Source of the DNA: an uncultured Prevotella sp.
GTDB lineage: Bacteria; Bacteroidota; Bacteroidia; Bacteroidales; Bacteroidaceae
Length of the DNA: 19,918 nt
Direction of reading: 5' to 3'
NCBI GenBank assembly: GCA_905234355.1
Contig: CAJOHP010000063.1
Coordinates: 1 to 19,918 of the forward strand
The notes beneath the pieces were generated by a model. It had not been told where the DNA came from. It searched no databases and was given only the letters and a program-made list of their open reading frames with translations. Positions 1 through 7,732 of this stretch are shown here, one piece after another. The translations under genes and the position numbers were made by a program. Position 1 is the first letter of the stretch. Each line of letters opens with the position of its first letter.

Positions 1-8
1 CCCTGTCA

Positions 9-1415
9 TCACTTGATGTTGTCGACGAAGCGGAACAGGCGGTTCCAGCGGATGCCCGACAGGCCGTGGCGGTCGGGGTCGCTCGACCACCAGATGAAGA
101 TGGGCTTGCCCACGATGTGGTCCTCGGGCACGAAGCCCCAGTAGCGCGAGTCGGCCGAGTTGTGGCGGTTGTCGCCCATCATCCAGTAGTAGTCCATCTT
201 GAACGTATAGCTGTCGGCCTCCTGGCCGTTGATGAATATCTTGCCGTCGCGCACGGCCAGCTCGTTCTTCTCGTAGACGCGGATAGGCCGCTCATAGACG
301 GGCAGGTTGTCGAGCGTGAGCTTGATGCTGGCGCCCTTCTGCGGTATCCAGATGGGGCCGTAGTTGTCGCGCGTCCAGTGCTTGTTGCCGTTCAGCGGGT
401 AGATGTCCATGTCGCTCGCGGCGGTCACAATCTGTATGCTGTCCACAAGGTCGTCGCGCTGCTTCATGGCGGCGTAGGCCTGATGGGTGAGTGGCATGAA
501 GCCGTACTGGTTGAGCTGTGTGAGGTCCTCCATTGTGATCTGCCACTCGAGCATCTCCTCGTCGGTGAGGTGGCGCTTGAGCCGCACGTAGTAGGTGTAC
601 TGCACGTTGTCGGGCTCCTTGTTCTTCTGGCCGTCCAGATAGATGATGCGGTCCTTGATCTGCAGCGTCTGGCCAGGCAGGCCCACGCAGCGCTTCACGT
701 AGTTCTCGCGGCGGTCGGCAGGACGCGTGGCTATGCTGCCGAACTCCTGGCGGTTCTGCTCGATATACATGCGGCCCAGCTGCTTCACCTCGTCGAAGTA
801 CTTCAGCCGCTGCATGGCCGTGAGCGAGTCGGGGTTGGGGCGGTTGGGATAGAACTGGTAGCCTATCTCATAGCACAGGTTGTAGAAGTCCTGTGCCTGG
901 TGGCGCAGGTCGGTGCAGATGGTGTCGCCCGAGGGGTAGTTGAACACGACAATGTCGTTGAGCTCTATCTTGCCCAGACCCTTCACGCGGCGGTAGTCCC
1001 ACTGCGGCCATTCGATGTAGCTCTTGCACTCGAAGACGGGCAGCGTGTGCTGCGTCAGCGGCATGGTCAGCGGCGTCTGCGGGATGCGCGGGCCGTAGCT
1101 CACCTTCGACACGAAGAGATAGTCGCCCGTGAGCAGCGACTTCTCGAGCGAGCTGGAGGGGATGACATAGTTCTGGAAGAAGAATAGGTTGATGAAGTAG
1201 ACGGCCACGAGGGCGAAGACGATGGCGTCGACCCACGACATAATCCACTTCGTGGGACCTTCGGACTCTTTCCACCACTGCCAGTTGATTTTCTTGGATA
1301 TATAGGCGTCGTAGATGAAAGGCACCACGATGAGGCCCAGCCACGAGCGGAGCCACAGGAGGAAGAGCAGGTAGAGCACGAGGACGACGATGAACTTGGC
1401 CCACTGCTTCTTCAT
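9..1415 (-). CDS. lepB: Signal peptidase I (LepB)
   Basis: Inner-membrane serine/lysine protease that removes signal peptides from exported proteins. I start it at the ATG at 1415 (468 aa, 'MKKQWAKF'), because a hydrophobic segment follows at once; ATGs at 1436 and 1562 are in frame, but the sequence between them belongs to a repeat-rich spacer. Two membrane segments are visible (about residues 8-33 and 60-81). The catalytic serine is the third S of 'IPSSSLEKSLLTGD' (about S89), the general-base lysine is in 'NYVKRCVGLPG' (about K241), and the late box 'MMGDNRHNSADSRYWG' is intact. The roughly 150 residues between serine and lysine boxes, and another long stretch after them, match the enlarged Bacteroidetes form rather than the short enterobacterial form. 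It lies downstream of dapB on the same strand. Family assignment is firm; the start is less sure. Confidence 0.95.
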   Translation of the reverse strand: MKKQWAKFIVVLVLYLLFLLWLRSWLGLIVVPFIYDAYISKKINWQWWKESEGPTKWIMSWVDAIVFALVAVYFINLFFFQNYVIPSSSLEKSLLTGDYLFVSKVSYGPRIPQTPLTMPLTQHTLPVFECKSYIEWPQWDYRRVKGLGKIELNDIVVFNYPSGDTICTDLRHQAQDFYNLCYEIGYQFYPNRPNPDSLTAMQRLKYFDEVKQLGRMYIEQNRQEFGSIATRPADRRENYVKRCVGLPGQTLQIKDRIIYLDGQKNKEPDNVQYTYYVRLKRHLTDEEMLEWQITMEDLTQLNQYGFMPLTHQAYAAMKQRDDLVDSIQIVTAASDMDIYPLNGNKHWTRDNYGPIWIPQKGASIKLTLDNLPVYERPIRVYEKNELAVRDGKIFINGQEADSYTFKMDYYWMMGDNRHNSADSRYWGFVPEDHIVGKPIFIWWSSDPDRHGLSGIRWNRLFRFVDNIK

Positions 1416-1476
1416 GTTTGTTTGTTTTTGTTTCATTGCTGTTTTGGGGCGGAGCATGTTTGCTCCCACGTTTTTT

Positions 1477-1670
1477 AGGTGGGTTCTATTAATTCCCACG
1501 GTTTGTGTTGATATAGATGGGATATTAACCTTTTGCCATCTTTCTGGCTCTTTTGCCTCCATTTTGTAAGTCTCATCAGTTGTGTAGCCCGCTACACTCC
1601 TTCTTCCACTTACAAAATGGGAACCAAAATAGCTCAGAAATCTGCCAAAGCTAATTAATAGAACCCACCT
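1477..1670. repeat. Nested inverted-repeat element between dapB and lepB
   Basis: The spacer 1416-1670 holds several nested dyads. The outermost is a perfect 18-bp inverted repeat, AGGTGGGTTCTATTAATT at 1477-1494 against its complement at 1653-1670. Inside it lies a perfect 13-bp pair, CCATTTTGTAAGT at 1559-1571 and complement at 1608-1620. At the centre is GTGTAGC-CC-GCTACAC (1582-1597). The right outer arm ends one base before the dapB stop codon. Just outside the left arm, GGAGCA-TGTT-TGCTCC (1451-1466) forms another small hairpin in the lepB leader. The design resembles a MITE or another dispersed non-coding repeat, but no target-site duplication is obvious. It may also fold in the dapB-lepB transcript. 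Classification is inference; the dyads are read directly. Confidence 0.6.
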
Positions 1671-2387
1671 TTAGAACTTGAACATGTCGCTGATGGTGAG
1701 CAGACCCTTGTGCTCCTTGGTGTATTCGGCTGCAAGCACGGCACCAAGCGCAAATCCACGGCGCGAGTGGGCATCGTGGGTCAGCGTGATGCAGTCGGCG
1801 TCGCTGTCGTAGCGTATGGTGTGTATGCCGGGCACCTCGCCGCGACGGATGTGGTCGATGCGCAGCAGCGAGGGGTCGGTGGTGTCCTCGGCCCAGGCTG
1901 TCTTGCGGTCCAGCTCGGCCACAATCTGCTCGCCCAGGGTGATGGCTGTGCCGCTGGGGTGGTCGAGCTTGTGCACGTGGTGGGTCTCCTCCAGCTCCAC
2001 GTCGTACTGAGGGAACTGGTTCATGATGCGGGCCAGGTAGCGGTTGACGGCAGAGAAGATGGCCACGCCGATGCTGAAGTTGGACGCCCAGAAGAGTGTC
2101 TGCCCCTCTGCGCTGCAGGCCCGTCGCACGTCGTCGCCGTGCTCTTGCATCCAGCCCGTGGAGCCGCTCACCACCTTCACCCCTTTCGACCAGGCCTTCA
2201 GGTAGTTGCCATAGGCAGCCTGCGGACTGGTGAACTCGATGGCCACGTCGGCCTGGGCGAAGGCAGCGCTGTCGAAGTCCTGCTGGTTGCCGATGTCGAT
2301 GATACTTACAATCTCGTGGCCACGGCTGAGCGCTATCTCTTCTATCATCTTGCCCATCTTGCCGTAGCCGATTAATGCTATTTTCAT
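1671..2387 (-). CDS. dapB: 4-hydroxy-tetrahydrodipicolinate reductase (DapB)
   Basis: Cytoplasmic NAD(P)H-dependent reductase of the diaminopimelate/lysine pathway, making tetrahydrodipicolinate for lysine and peptidoglycan. The chosen ATG at 2387 gives 238 aa starting 'MKIALIGYGKMGKM', which places the nucleotide-binding GxGxxG loop at residues 7-12 as expected; an upstream TTG at 2414 would add nine unlikely residues. The family signature 'EETHHVHKLDHPSGTA' (residues 133-148) contains the catalytic histidine pair, lysine K140 and the substrate-binding PSGTA. 'SGSTGW' (74-79) and the 'ASNFSIGV' segment (101-108) are also present. The length is slightly short of the usual 240-270 aa, as is common in Bacteroidetes. 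The gene precedes lepB on the same strand and has a -7 type box about 25-30 bp upstream. Confidence 0.96.
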   Translation of the reverse strand: MKIALIGYGKMGKMIEEIALSRGHEIVSIIDIGNQQDFDSAAFAQADVAIEFTSPQAAYGNYLKAWSKGVKVVSGSTGWMQEHGDDVRRACSAEGQTLFWASNFSIGVAIFSAVNRYLARIMNQFPQYDVELEETHHVHKLDHPSGTAITLGEQIVAELDRKTAWAEDTTDPSLLRIDHIRRGEVPGIHTIRYDSDADCITLTHDAHSRRGFALGAVLAAEYTKEHKGLLTISDMFKF

Positions 2388-2411
2388 TTCAATTCGAATT
2401 AAAAAACGCTG

Positions 2412-2419
2412 CAAAGTTA
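2412..2419 (-). promoter_or_regulatory. Candidate dapB promoter, -7 box
   Basis: On the minus strand the sequence reads TAACTTTG, matching the Bacteroidetes -7 consensus TAnnTTTG, 24 bp from the dapB ATG. The expected -33 TTTG is weak: at the right distance there is only a T-rich stretch ending in TTCA. Confidence 0.55.
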
Positions 2420-2483
2420 CTCATTTTTAGCCATAACGGTGAAAAAAACAGGCTAAAATCGCACTCATTCAAGAATTATTCAC

Positions 2484-2491
2484 TATTTTTG
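2484..2491 (+). promoter_or_regulatory. Candidate promoter, -7 box, of the DUF2851 gene
   Basis: TATTTTTG fits TAnnTTTG on the plus strand. A transcript starting near 2498 would carry a leader of about 150 nt before the ATG at 2652. No clear TTTG is present 20 bp upstream, so support rests on the -7 box and its position in a divergent intergenic region. Confidence 0.4.
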
Positions 2492-2507
2492 CATGAAAAA
2501 ACGGACT

Positions 2508-2616
2508 ATGGGGCGGCGACACCATCGCCCCATACGGTGTCAAAGGGCGCTGCTGCCGCACGCATGCTTGGCATGTTGAGACGGCACGCTGCATCTGTGA
2601 CGGCAGTCAGCCGTCA
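2508..2616 (+). other. Structured leader with alternative hairpins
   Basis: The 264-bp gap between dapB and the DUF2851 gene holds several perfect dyads. ATGGGGCG (2508-2515) pairs with CGCCCCAT (2526-2533). GACACC (2518-2523) pairs with GGTGTC (2536-2541). These two stems interleave, so only one can form at a time. CATGC-TTG-GCATG (2563-2575) and TGACGGC-AGTCA-GCCGTCA (2598-2616) follow. No riboswitch class is recognisable, and no U-run typical of a terminator follows. It could be a regulatory leader or chance structure in GC-rich DNA. Confidence 0.35.
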
Positions 2617-2651
2617 GGCCAAGGCCATACGCCATAATACCGACAACGACA

Positions 2652-3951
2652 ATGGAGAAACTACTGCACTACACCTGGAAGCACAAGCTCTGGCCCCTGC
2701 GTCCACTGGCCACTACCGATGGTCGGGAGGTGGAGGTGATAGACCCCGGCCTCTACAACCGGCGCGACAGCGGTCCCGACTTCTTCAATGCGAAGGTGAA
2801 GATAGACGGACAGCTGTGGGTGGGCAACGTGGAGCTGCACACCCGCTCGAGCGACTGGTATCAGCACGGCCATGAGCAGGACGATGCCTATGCCAACGTG
2901 GTGCTGCACGTGGTGGAGCTGGCCGACTGCGAGGTGACCGACAAGAAGGGACGGCAGTTGCCGCAGATAGAGCTGCCCGTGCCCCAGCAGGTGCGCGACA
3001 ACTATGCCGAGCTGCTGCGCACCGACCAGTATCCGCCCTGCTACCGCGTCATCCCCTCGCTGTCACGGCTGAAGGTGCATGCCTGGATGGCGGCCCTGCA
3101 GACCGAGCGCCTGGAGCAGAAGACCGAAGCCATAGCGCGACGGGCGGCCCACTGCAACGGTTCCTGGGAGGACGCCTTATTCATCACCTTGGCACGCAAC
3201 TACGGCTTCGGCGTCAACACCGATGCCTTTGAGACCTGGGCCATGCAGGTGCCTCTGGCCGCAGTGGGCAAGCACCGCGACGACCTCTTCCAGGTAGAGG
3301 CCATCTTCATGGGACAGGCAGGGCTGCTCGACGCTGAGGCCATCAGCCCGCGACACCGCGACCAGGCACTGGCCGACGGCTACTTCGCCCGGCTGAGCAA
3401 CGAGTACCGCTACCTGCAGCATAAGTTCGGTATGCAGCCCATGGACCCCGCACAGTGGCGCTTCCTCCGTCTGCGGCCGCAGAACTTCCCCCACATACGT
3501 CTCTCACAGCTCGCCCAGTTCTACTACGACCGCCGCGCCACGCTCAGCGCACTGCTGGAGTGCCGCACCGTGGCCGACCTGCAGAAGCTCCTGCAGACCC
3601 ACGCCACACCCTACTGGCAGACCCACTACCGCCGAGAGCACGCGCAACGAGAAGCACCTCTCGAAGGCTTCGCTCACGCTGCTCGTCATCAACACCGCCA
3701 TACCCATGTTCTTCGCCATGGGCCGTCACAGGCAGAAGGAGGAGTGGTGCGACCGTGCCTTCGACCTGCTCGACCAGCTGCCACCCGAGCAAAACCACAT
3801 CACCCGGCTCTGGCAGGAGTGCGGACTCGAGGTGAAGAGCGCCGGCGACTCGCAGGCACTCATCCAGCTCAAGCGCGAATACTGCGACCGCCGTGACTGT
3901 CTGCGCTGCCGCTTCGGCTACGAGTATCTCAGCGCACAAGTGCCGCGATAG
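2652..3951 (+). pseudogene. DUF2851 family protein, frameshifted
   Basis: A protein of unknown function of the DUF2851 family, common in Bacteroidetes. The frame from ATG 2652 ('MEKLLHYTWKHKLWPL') matches the family through residue 327 ('YWQTHYR', ending at 3632). It then runs out of register into Arg/His-rich sequence that stops near 3896. The rest of the family sequence resumes at 3634 in the +1 frame ('ESTRNEKHLSKASLTLL') and ends normally at 3951 with the usual Cys-rich tail ('YCDRRDCLRCRFGYEYL'). The joined product would be about 432 aa, the normal family length. The net change equals one extra base, or two or five missing; the family usually has a few more residues at 'HYR..ES', so a 5-base loss is attractive. 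No slippery heptamer is seen, so programmed frameshifting is unlikely. It is either a real lesion or an assembly error. Confidence 0.85.
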
Positions 3952-4050
3952 CTCCGGACCGACGCTGACAGCACAACGCAACAGCAGCGACAGGAAGAGC
4001 CGCTGTGGGTTAAATAATGATAAACACAAGGCGGTTACGAAAGATTTTCT

Positions 4051-4058
4051 TACCTTTG
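4051..4058 (+). promoter_or_regulatory. Candidate promoter, -7 box, of the glycosidase operon
   Basis: TACCTTTG matches TAnnTTTG and ends 28 bp before the GH43 ATG at 4087. It lies in an AT-richer 135-bp gap after the DUF2851 gene. The -33 position lacks a clear TTTG. This is the only promoter-like box I see ahead of the six-gene set. Confidence 0.55.
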
Positions 4059-4086
4059 CACGACATAACCAAAAACTACTGAACAC

Positions 4087-5061
4087 ATGAAGACTACCAA
4101 CCGACTGCTGGCTGCCACTGCCCTGGCCCTGGCGTCCATGCTCCCCGTGCATGCCCAGCACAATCCCATCCTGCCCGAATGGCACGCCGACCCCGACATC
4201 CTGGCCGACGGCGGCCGCTACTACATCTACTCCACTACCGACGGCGCTCCCGGCTGGGGCGGCTACTTCTTCACCTGCTACTCCAGCAAGGACCTGAAGC
4301 AGTGGCGCTACGAGGGCACCATCCTCGACCTGAAGAAAGACACCCGCTGGGCCAAAGGCAACGCCTGGGCACCCGCTATAGAGAAGAAGAACGGCAAGTA
4401 CTACTTCTACTTCAGCGGCGACCAGGGCGAGCGCAAGGCCATCGGCGTGGCCGTGGCCGACTCGCCCACAGGACCCTTTACCGATGTGGGGCATCCCATC
4501 GTGGACAGCCGGCCGGAGGGCGTGAAGAACGGACAGCAGATAGACGTCGACGTGTTTACCGACGATGACGGACAGAGCTATCTCTACTGGGGCAACGGCT
4601 ATATGGCCGGCGCCAAGCTCAACGCCGACATGGTCTCCGTCGACACTGCTACCATCCGTGTGATGACGCCCCGGGGCGGTACGCTGCATGACTATGCCTA
4701 CCGCGAGGCTCCCTATGTGTTCAAGCGCAAGGGCATCTACTACTTCCTCTGGAGTGTCGACGACACCGGCTCGCCCAACTACCACGTAGCCTACGGCACC
4801 AGCACGTCGCCCCTGGGACCCATCAAGGTGGCCGACGAGCCCGTCATCCTCATCCAGCGGCCCGAGCAGCACATCTACGGCCCGGCACACAACTCCGTGC
4901 TCCAGATACCGGGAAAAGACAAGTGGTATATCGTCTACCACCGCATCAACCGCCACTACCTCGACCGCAAGGACGGACCAGGATTCCACCGCGAGGTGTG
5001 CATAGACCGCATGGAGTTCCTGCCCGACGGGCGCATCAAGCCTGTCACGCCCACCGAATAA
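4087..5061 (+). CDS. Secreted glycoside hydrolase family 43
   Basis: Predicted exported five-bladed beta-propeller glycosidase of 324 aa. Residues 1-23 form a signal peptide ending 'PVHA', so the mature protein starts near Q24. The three GH43 acidic residues are in expected places: the base Asp in 'EWHADPDIL' (about D35), the pKa-modulating Asp in 'QQIDVDVFTDDDG' (about D153), and the acid Glu in 'YREAPYVFKRKG' (about E208). Repeated 'YYIYST', 'YYFYFS', 'YLYWG' and 'YYFLWS' blades are visible. The length fits a single catalytic domain without a carbohydrate-binding module. GH43 members act on alpha-L-arabinofuranosides, beta-xylosides or beta-1,3-galactans; the subfamily cannot be set by eye. 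It is first in the operon and sits beside GH51 and GH2 genes, which favours an arabinose- or galactose-containing substrate. Confidence 0.9.
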   Translation: MKTTNRLLAATALALASMLPVHAQHNPILPEWHADPDILADGGRYYIYSTTDGAPGWGGYFFTCYSSKDLKQWRYEGTILDLKKDTRWAKGNAWAPAIEKKNGKYYFYFSGDQGERKAIGVAVADSPTGPFTDVGHPIVDSRPEGVKNGQQIDVDVFTDDDGQSYLYWGNGYMAGAKLNADMVSVDTATIRVMTPRGGTLHDYAYREAPYVFKRKGIYYFLWSVDDTGSPNYHVAYGTSTSPLGPIKVADEPVILIQRPEQHIYGPAHNSVLQIPGKDKWYIVYHRINRHYLDRKDGPGFHREVCIDRMEFLPDGRIKPVTPTE

Positions 5062-5074
5062 TTCCCGCTACCTG

Positions 5075-6133
5075 ATGATGAAAAAACAACTACTCTCCCT
5101 TGCGCTGCTGGCCGCGGGCTGTCTCACGGCCAGCAGCGCCGACCGCTGGACGTCGCTCATCTACGCCCGCTACCTGGCGCTGACCACTGCCGGCGGCGCC
5201 ACCTATTATTATATAGCAGCCAGCAGCGAGGCGGCCACCATGCGCCTGCTGGGCGACCGTGTCGTCGTGGGGCGCGACACCTTTGCCACGGCCGACGTGC
5301 GCTCCATGCGCATACAGGACATCGACAAGTTTGTGCTCGACGAAGACAGCGCCTCGCTGGGCAACTACAGCGTGAGCCACGGCATGCTTGCCCTGCGGCG
5401 TACACTCGTCCCTGGGCAGTGGAACTCGCTCGTGCTGCCTGTGGCCCTCACTGGCCGGCAGGTGGCCGACGCCTTCGGGCAGGACGCCCGTCTGGCCACC
5501 GTGCGCGGCTTCCGGCAGGGGCAGACGGCCATCGTGGACTACGAGACCATCACTCTGGACACCGACGCCATCGTCGTAGAGCCCAACCTGCACTACATCG
5601 TCTGGCCCACGCGTGAGCCCGACCTGCCTGCCGACAAGCGTGCTACGCCGCTCGACGGGCGCCCCTACGGGCCGTTCTATCTCGTGCCCAACGTGTCGAT
5701 GGCGGCCAAGCAGACACCTAAGTCGCAGACCTACAGCTCGGAAGGACGCGTGGCCACCATCTCCCAGCGCGGCACCTACTATATCAAGGACGGCAGCTCT
5801 GCCCTCAACCGCAAGCTCCACGGGGGCAGCAGACCCGTCTATGCCTTTGGCGACGACGGACTCATTGCCCGGCACACCGACTCGCTGCTCGTCAAGGCTT
5901 TCTCCTCTTGGTTCATCGACCTGAGCAGCGAGCCTGCCGTGCTGCAGTTCTATGTCGACGGCATCGGCGAGGCTATCACCGCCGTAGACCAGCCCAAGGC
6001 CGTCCCCGCCATGCAGCGCGACGACGACCGCGTGTACGACCTGCAGGGACGGCTCGTGGGGCGGCAGACCGACGTGCCCCTGCTGCCAAAGGGCATCTAC
6101 GTGAGAAACGGCAAGAAGTTTATTATCAACTGA
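5075..6133 (+). CDS. Secreted Prevotella-type protein of unknown function
   Basis: No enzyme family is recognised. The 352-aa product begins 'MMKKQLLSLALLAAGC', a signal peptide of about 20-22 residues. A cysteine at residue 16 follows 'LAAG', but the -3 residue is Ala, so a lipoprotein is possible rather than sure. After it come 'YLALTTAGGATYYYIAAS' and 'ADVRSMRIQDIDKFVLDED', then 'GQWNSLVLPVALTGRQVADA', a motif I associate with many secreted Prevotella and Bacteroides proteins that carry a short beta-rich C-terminal region. The end, 'VYDLQGRLVG' and 'LPKGIYVRNGKKFIIN', is also typical of that group. No catalytic motif is visible. It lies 13 bp after GH43 and 12 bp before the DUF6055 gene, so co-transcription is likely. 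The ATG at 5078 is an equally good start. Confidence 0.75.
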   Translation: MMKKQLLSLALLAAGCLTASSADRWTSLIYARYLALTTAGGATYYYIAASSEAATMRLLGDRVVVGRDTFATADVRSMRIQDIDKFVLDEDSASLGNYSVSHGMLALRRTLVPGQWNSLVLPVALTGRQVADAFGQDARLATVRGFRQGQTAIVDYETITLDTDAIVVEPNLHYIVWPTREPDLPADKRATPLDGRPYGPFYLVPNVSMAAKQTPKSQTYSSEGRVATISQRGTYYIKDGSSALNRKLHGGSRPVYAFGDDGLIARHTDSLLVKAFSSWFIDLSSEPAVLQFYVDGIGEAITAVDQPKAVPAMQRDDDRVYDLQGRLVGRQTDVPLLPKGIYVRNGKKFIIN

Positions 6134-6145
6134 TGGAGGAGGACC

Positions 6146-7732
6146 ATGACAATGAAGAAACAACTATACATCGCCACACTTCTGCTCGCTTCGGCCGCCT
6201 CCGTCTCTGCCCAGGACACACTCTGGGTGCGCTATGACGACCGCTTCAAGGCCAACAAGGCCATCTCGCTCAAAGACGTCGACTCCATACTCTTCAAGAG
6301 CAGTCTCATGCAGTTTGCCAAGGGCAGTTCGCCTGCCAGTAGCCAGCAGTATGCCTCGGTGGCTCCCATCGGTGCCAGCGAGATGACCTTCACCTATCCC
6401 GGACGCTACCTTCTCAAGCCCAATACCTATAGCGGTACCGACTACACCAACGCTACGGCCGCCAGCGGCTACAACTTCGCCCATCACCTGGAGAGCGAGC
6501 ACTTTGCCGTGTTCTGGGACGCACGCTACGGCTCCAATCCCGCCCGCCTGCAGTATCCCGGCGACGGCAACGTGGCCAGCGCCCACACCGTGCTGCAGAT
6601 AGCCGAGAAGTGCTGGGACGTCTATGCCGGCGAGCTGGGCTTCCTCGAGGAGGGCCGGTCGACGACCGACAAGTACAAGATACAGCTCTACATACCCTAC
6701 CAGAAGGAATGGCGTGCCGACGCCTCGGGTACCGACGGCGTGGGTGGCGGCATGACCGGCATAGGGCACTTCAACCCCTGGGCTGCCGCAGCCCGCGGGG
6801 GCCACACCATCGCCCATGAGGTGGGGCACACTTTCCAGTATCTCGTCTCGGCCGACCTCGGCACCGACGCTGCCTGGCACTACGACCGCGGATGGCGATG
6901 GGGATGGGGCGGCGGCAACGACAACGGCTGGTGGGAGAGCTGTGCCGACTGGCAGGCCTACCAGATATTCCCCGACCGGCAGTTCACCGACGGCGAGTAC
7001 TTCGAGCAGCATCTCGACAACCACTACAAGAACATGCTGCACGACGACTGGCGCTATGCCTGCTGCTACATACAGGACTGGTGGTGCATGAAGCGTGGGC
7101 GTAAGGTCATCGGGCAGATGTGGCGCGAGACCGTGCCCTACGAAGATCCTATCGACACCTACAAGCGCTTGCACAGCCTCTCTCAGACTGCGTTCTGCGA
7201 CGAGCTGATGGAGGGCTACATGCGCATGGCCACATGGGACATCGATGGCGTGCGTGAGCGGGCCCGTCACCGCATCGGCCAGCACAAGCGTTATCTCACC
7301 ACGCTCGACGCCTCGAAAGCCATCTATCGCACCAGCCCCGCCACCTGCATACAGAACTACGGCTACCACATCACCAACATGCAGGCGCCCTCGGTGGGCA
7401 CCACCGTCACGGCTGCCTTCACCGGTCTGACCGATGCCACGGGCTATCACTACGTCTACAAGGAGCGTGCCGGATGGCGCTATGCCTTCGTGGCCTTGAT
7501 GAGCGACGACACTCGCGTCTATGGTGAGGTGCAGGCCGACCATGAGGGCGTGGCCCAGCTCACCATACCCGAGGGCCACGGCACCTGCCAGCGTCTCTTC
7601 TTCGTCGTCATGGGTGCCCCCACCCAGCACTGGCCCCACCCCTGGACCAGCGGAAAGGCCAGCAGCGCCTGGGCTCAGAACGAAGAGCAGTGGCCCTATC
7701 AGGTGCAGTTCCAGGGCACCAAGCCACTATAG
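6146..7732 (+). CDS. Secreted DUF6055 protein, zinc-metallopeptidase-like
   Basis: A 528-aa exported protein resembling the DUF6055 family. Signal peptide residues 1-22 end 'SVSA|QD'. An N-terminal stretch 'AISLKDVDSILF' matches a motif seen in many secreted Bacteroidales proteins and is shared in kind with the gene upstream. The core has 'HTIAHEVGHTFQYL' with HEVGH at residues 224-228, the HExxH zinc motif, and 'GWWESCADWQAYQ' about 36 residues later, where E264 could be the third ligand of a gluzincin-type site. The C-terminal part (about 370-528) looks beta-rich. Activity and substrate are not established for this family to my knowledge, so 'peptidase' is inferred from motif spacing. An unusually good Shine-Dalgarno, GGAGGA at 6135-6140, supports the ATG at 6146, although 6152 (MKKQLYIA) is also possible. 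Its stop codon is the second base onward of a tandem repeat array. Confidence 0.8.
   Translation: MTMKKQLYIATLLLASAASVSAQDTLWVRYDDRFKANKAISLKDVDSILFKSSLMQFAKGSSPASSQQYASVAPIGASEMTFTYPGRYLLKPNTYSGTDYTNATAASGYNFAHHLESEHFAVFWDARYGSNPARLQYPGDGNVASAHTVLQIAEKCWDVYAGELGFLEEGRSTTDKYKIQLYIPYQKEWRADASGTDGVGGGMTGIGHFNPWAAAARGGHTIAHEVGHTFQYLVSADLGTDAAWHYDRGWRWGWGGGNDNGWWESCADWQAYQIFPDRQFTDGEYFEQHLDNHYKNMLHDDWRYACCYIQDWWCMKRGRKVIGQMWRETVPYEDPIDTYKRLHSLSQTAFCDELMEGYMRMATWDIDGVRERARHRIGQHKRYLTTLDASKAIYRTSPATCIQNYGYHITNMQAPSVGTTVTAAFTGLTDATGYHYVYKERAGWRYAFVALMSDDTRVYGEVQADHEGVAQLTIPEGHGTCQRLFFVVMGAPTQHWPHPWTSGKASSAWAQNEEQWPYQVQFQGTKPL

Noticed and set aside
66..1187. Long plus-strand frame opposite lepB
   Set aside because: It is an antisense shadow of lepB; composition is Val/Ala/His/Leu-rich, typical of reversed GC-rich codons, and LepB motifs are clear on the other strand.
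3627..3640. Programmed ribosomal frameshifting in the DUF2851 gene
   Set aside because: No slippery heptamer, stop-codon slip site or downstream pseudoknot is evident, and the family is normally encoded in one frame.
3544..4989. 481-codon minus-strand frame opposite GH43 and the DUF2851 tail
   Set aside because: It runs antisense to two recognisable proteins and has Val/Gly/Ala/His-rich content without any motif.
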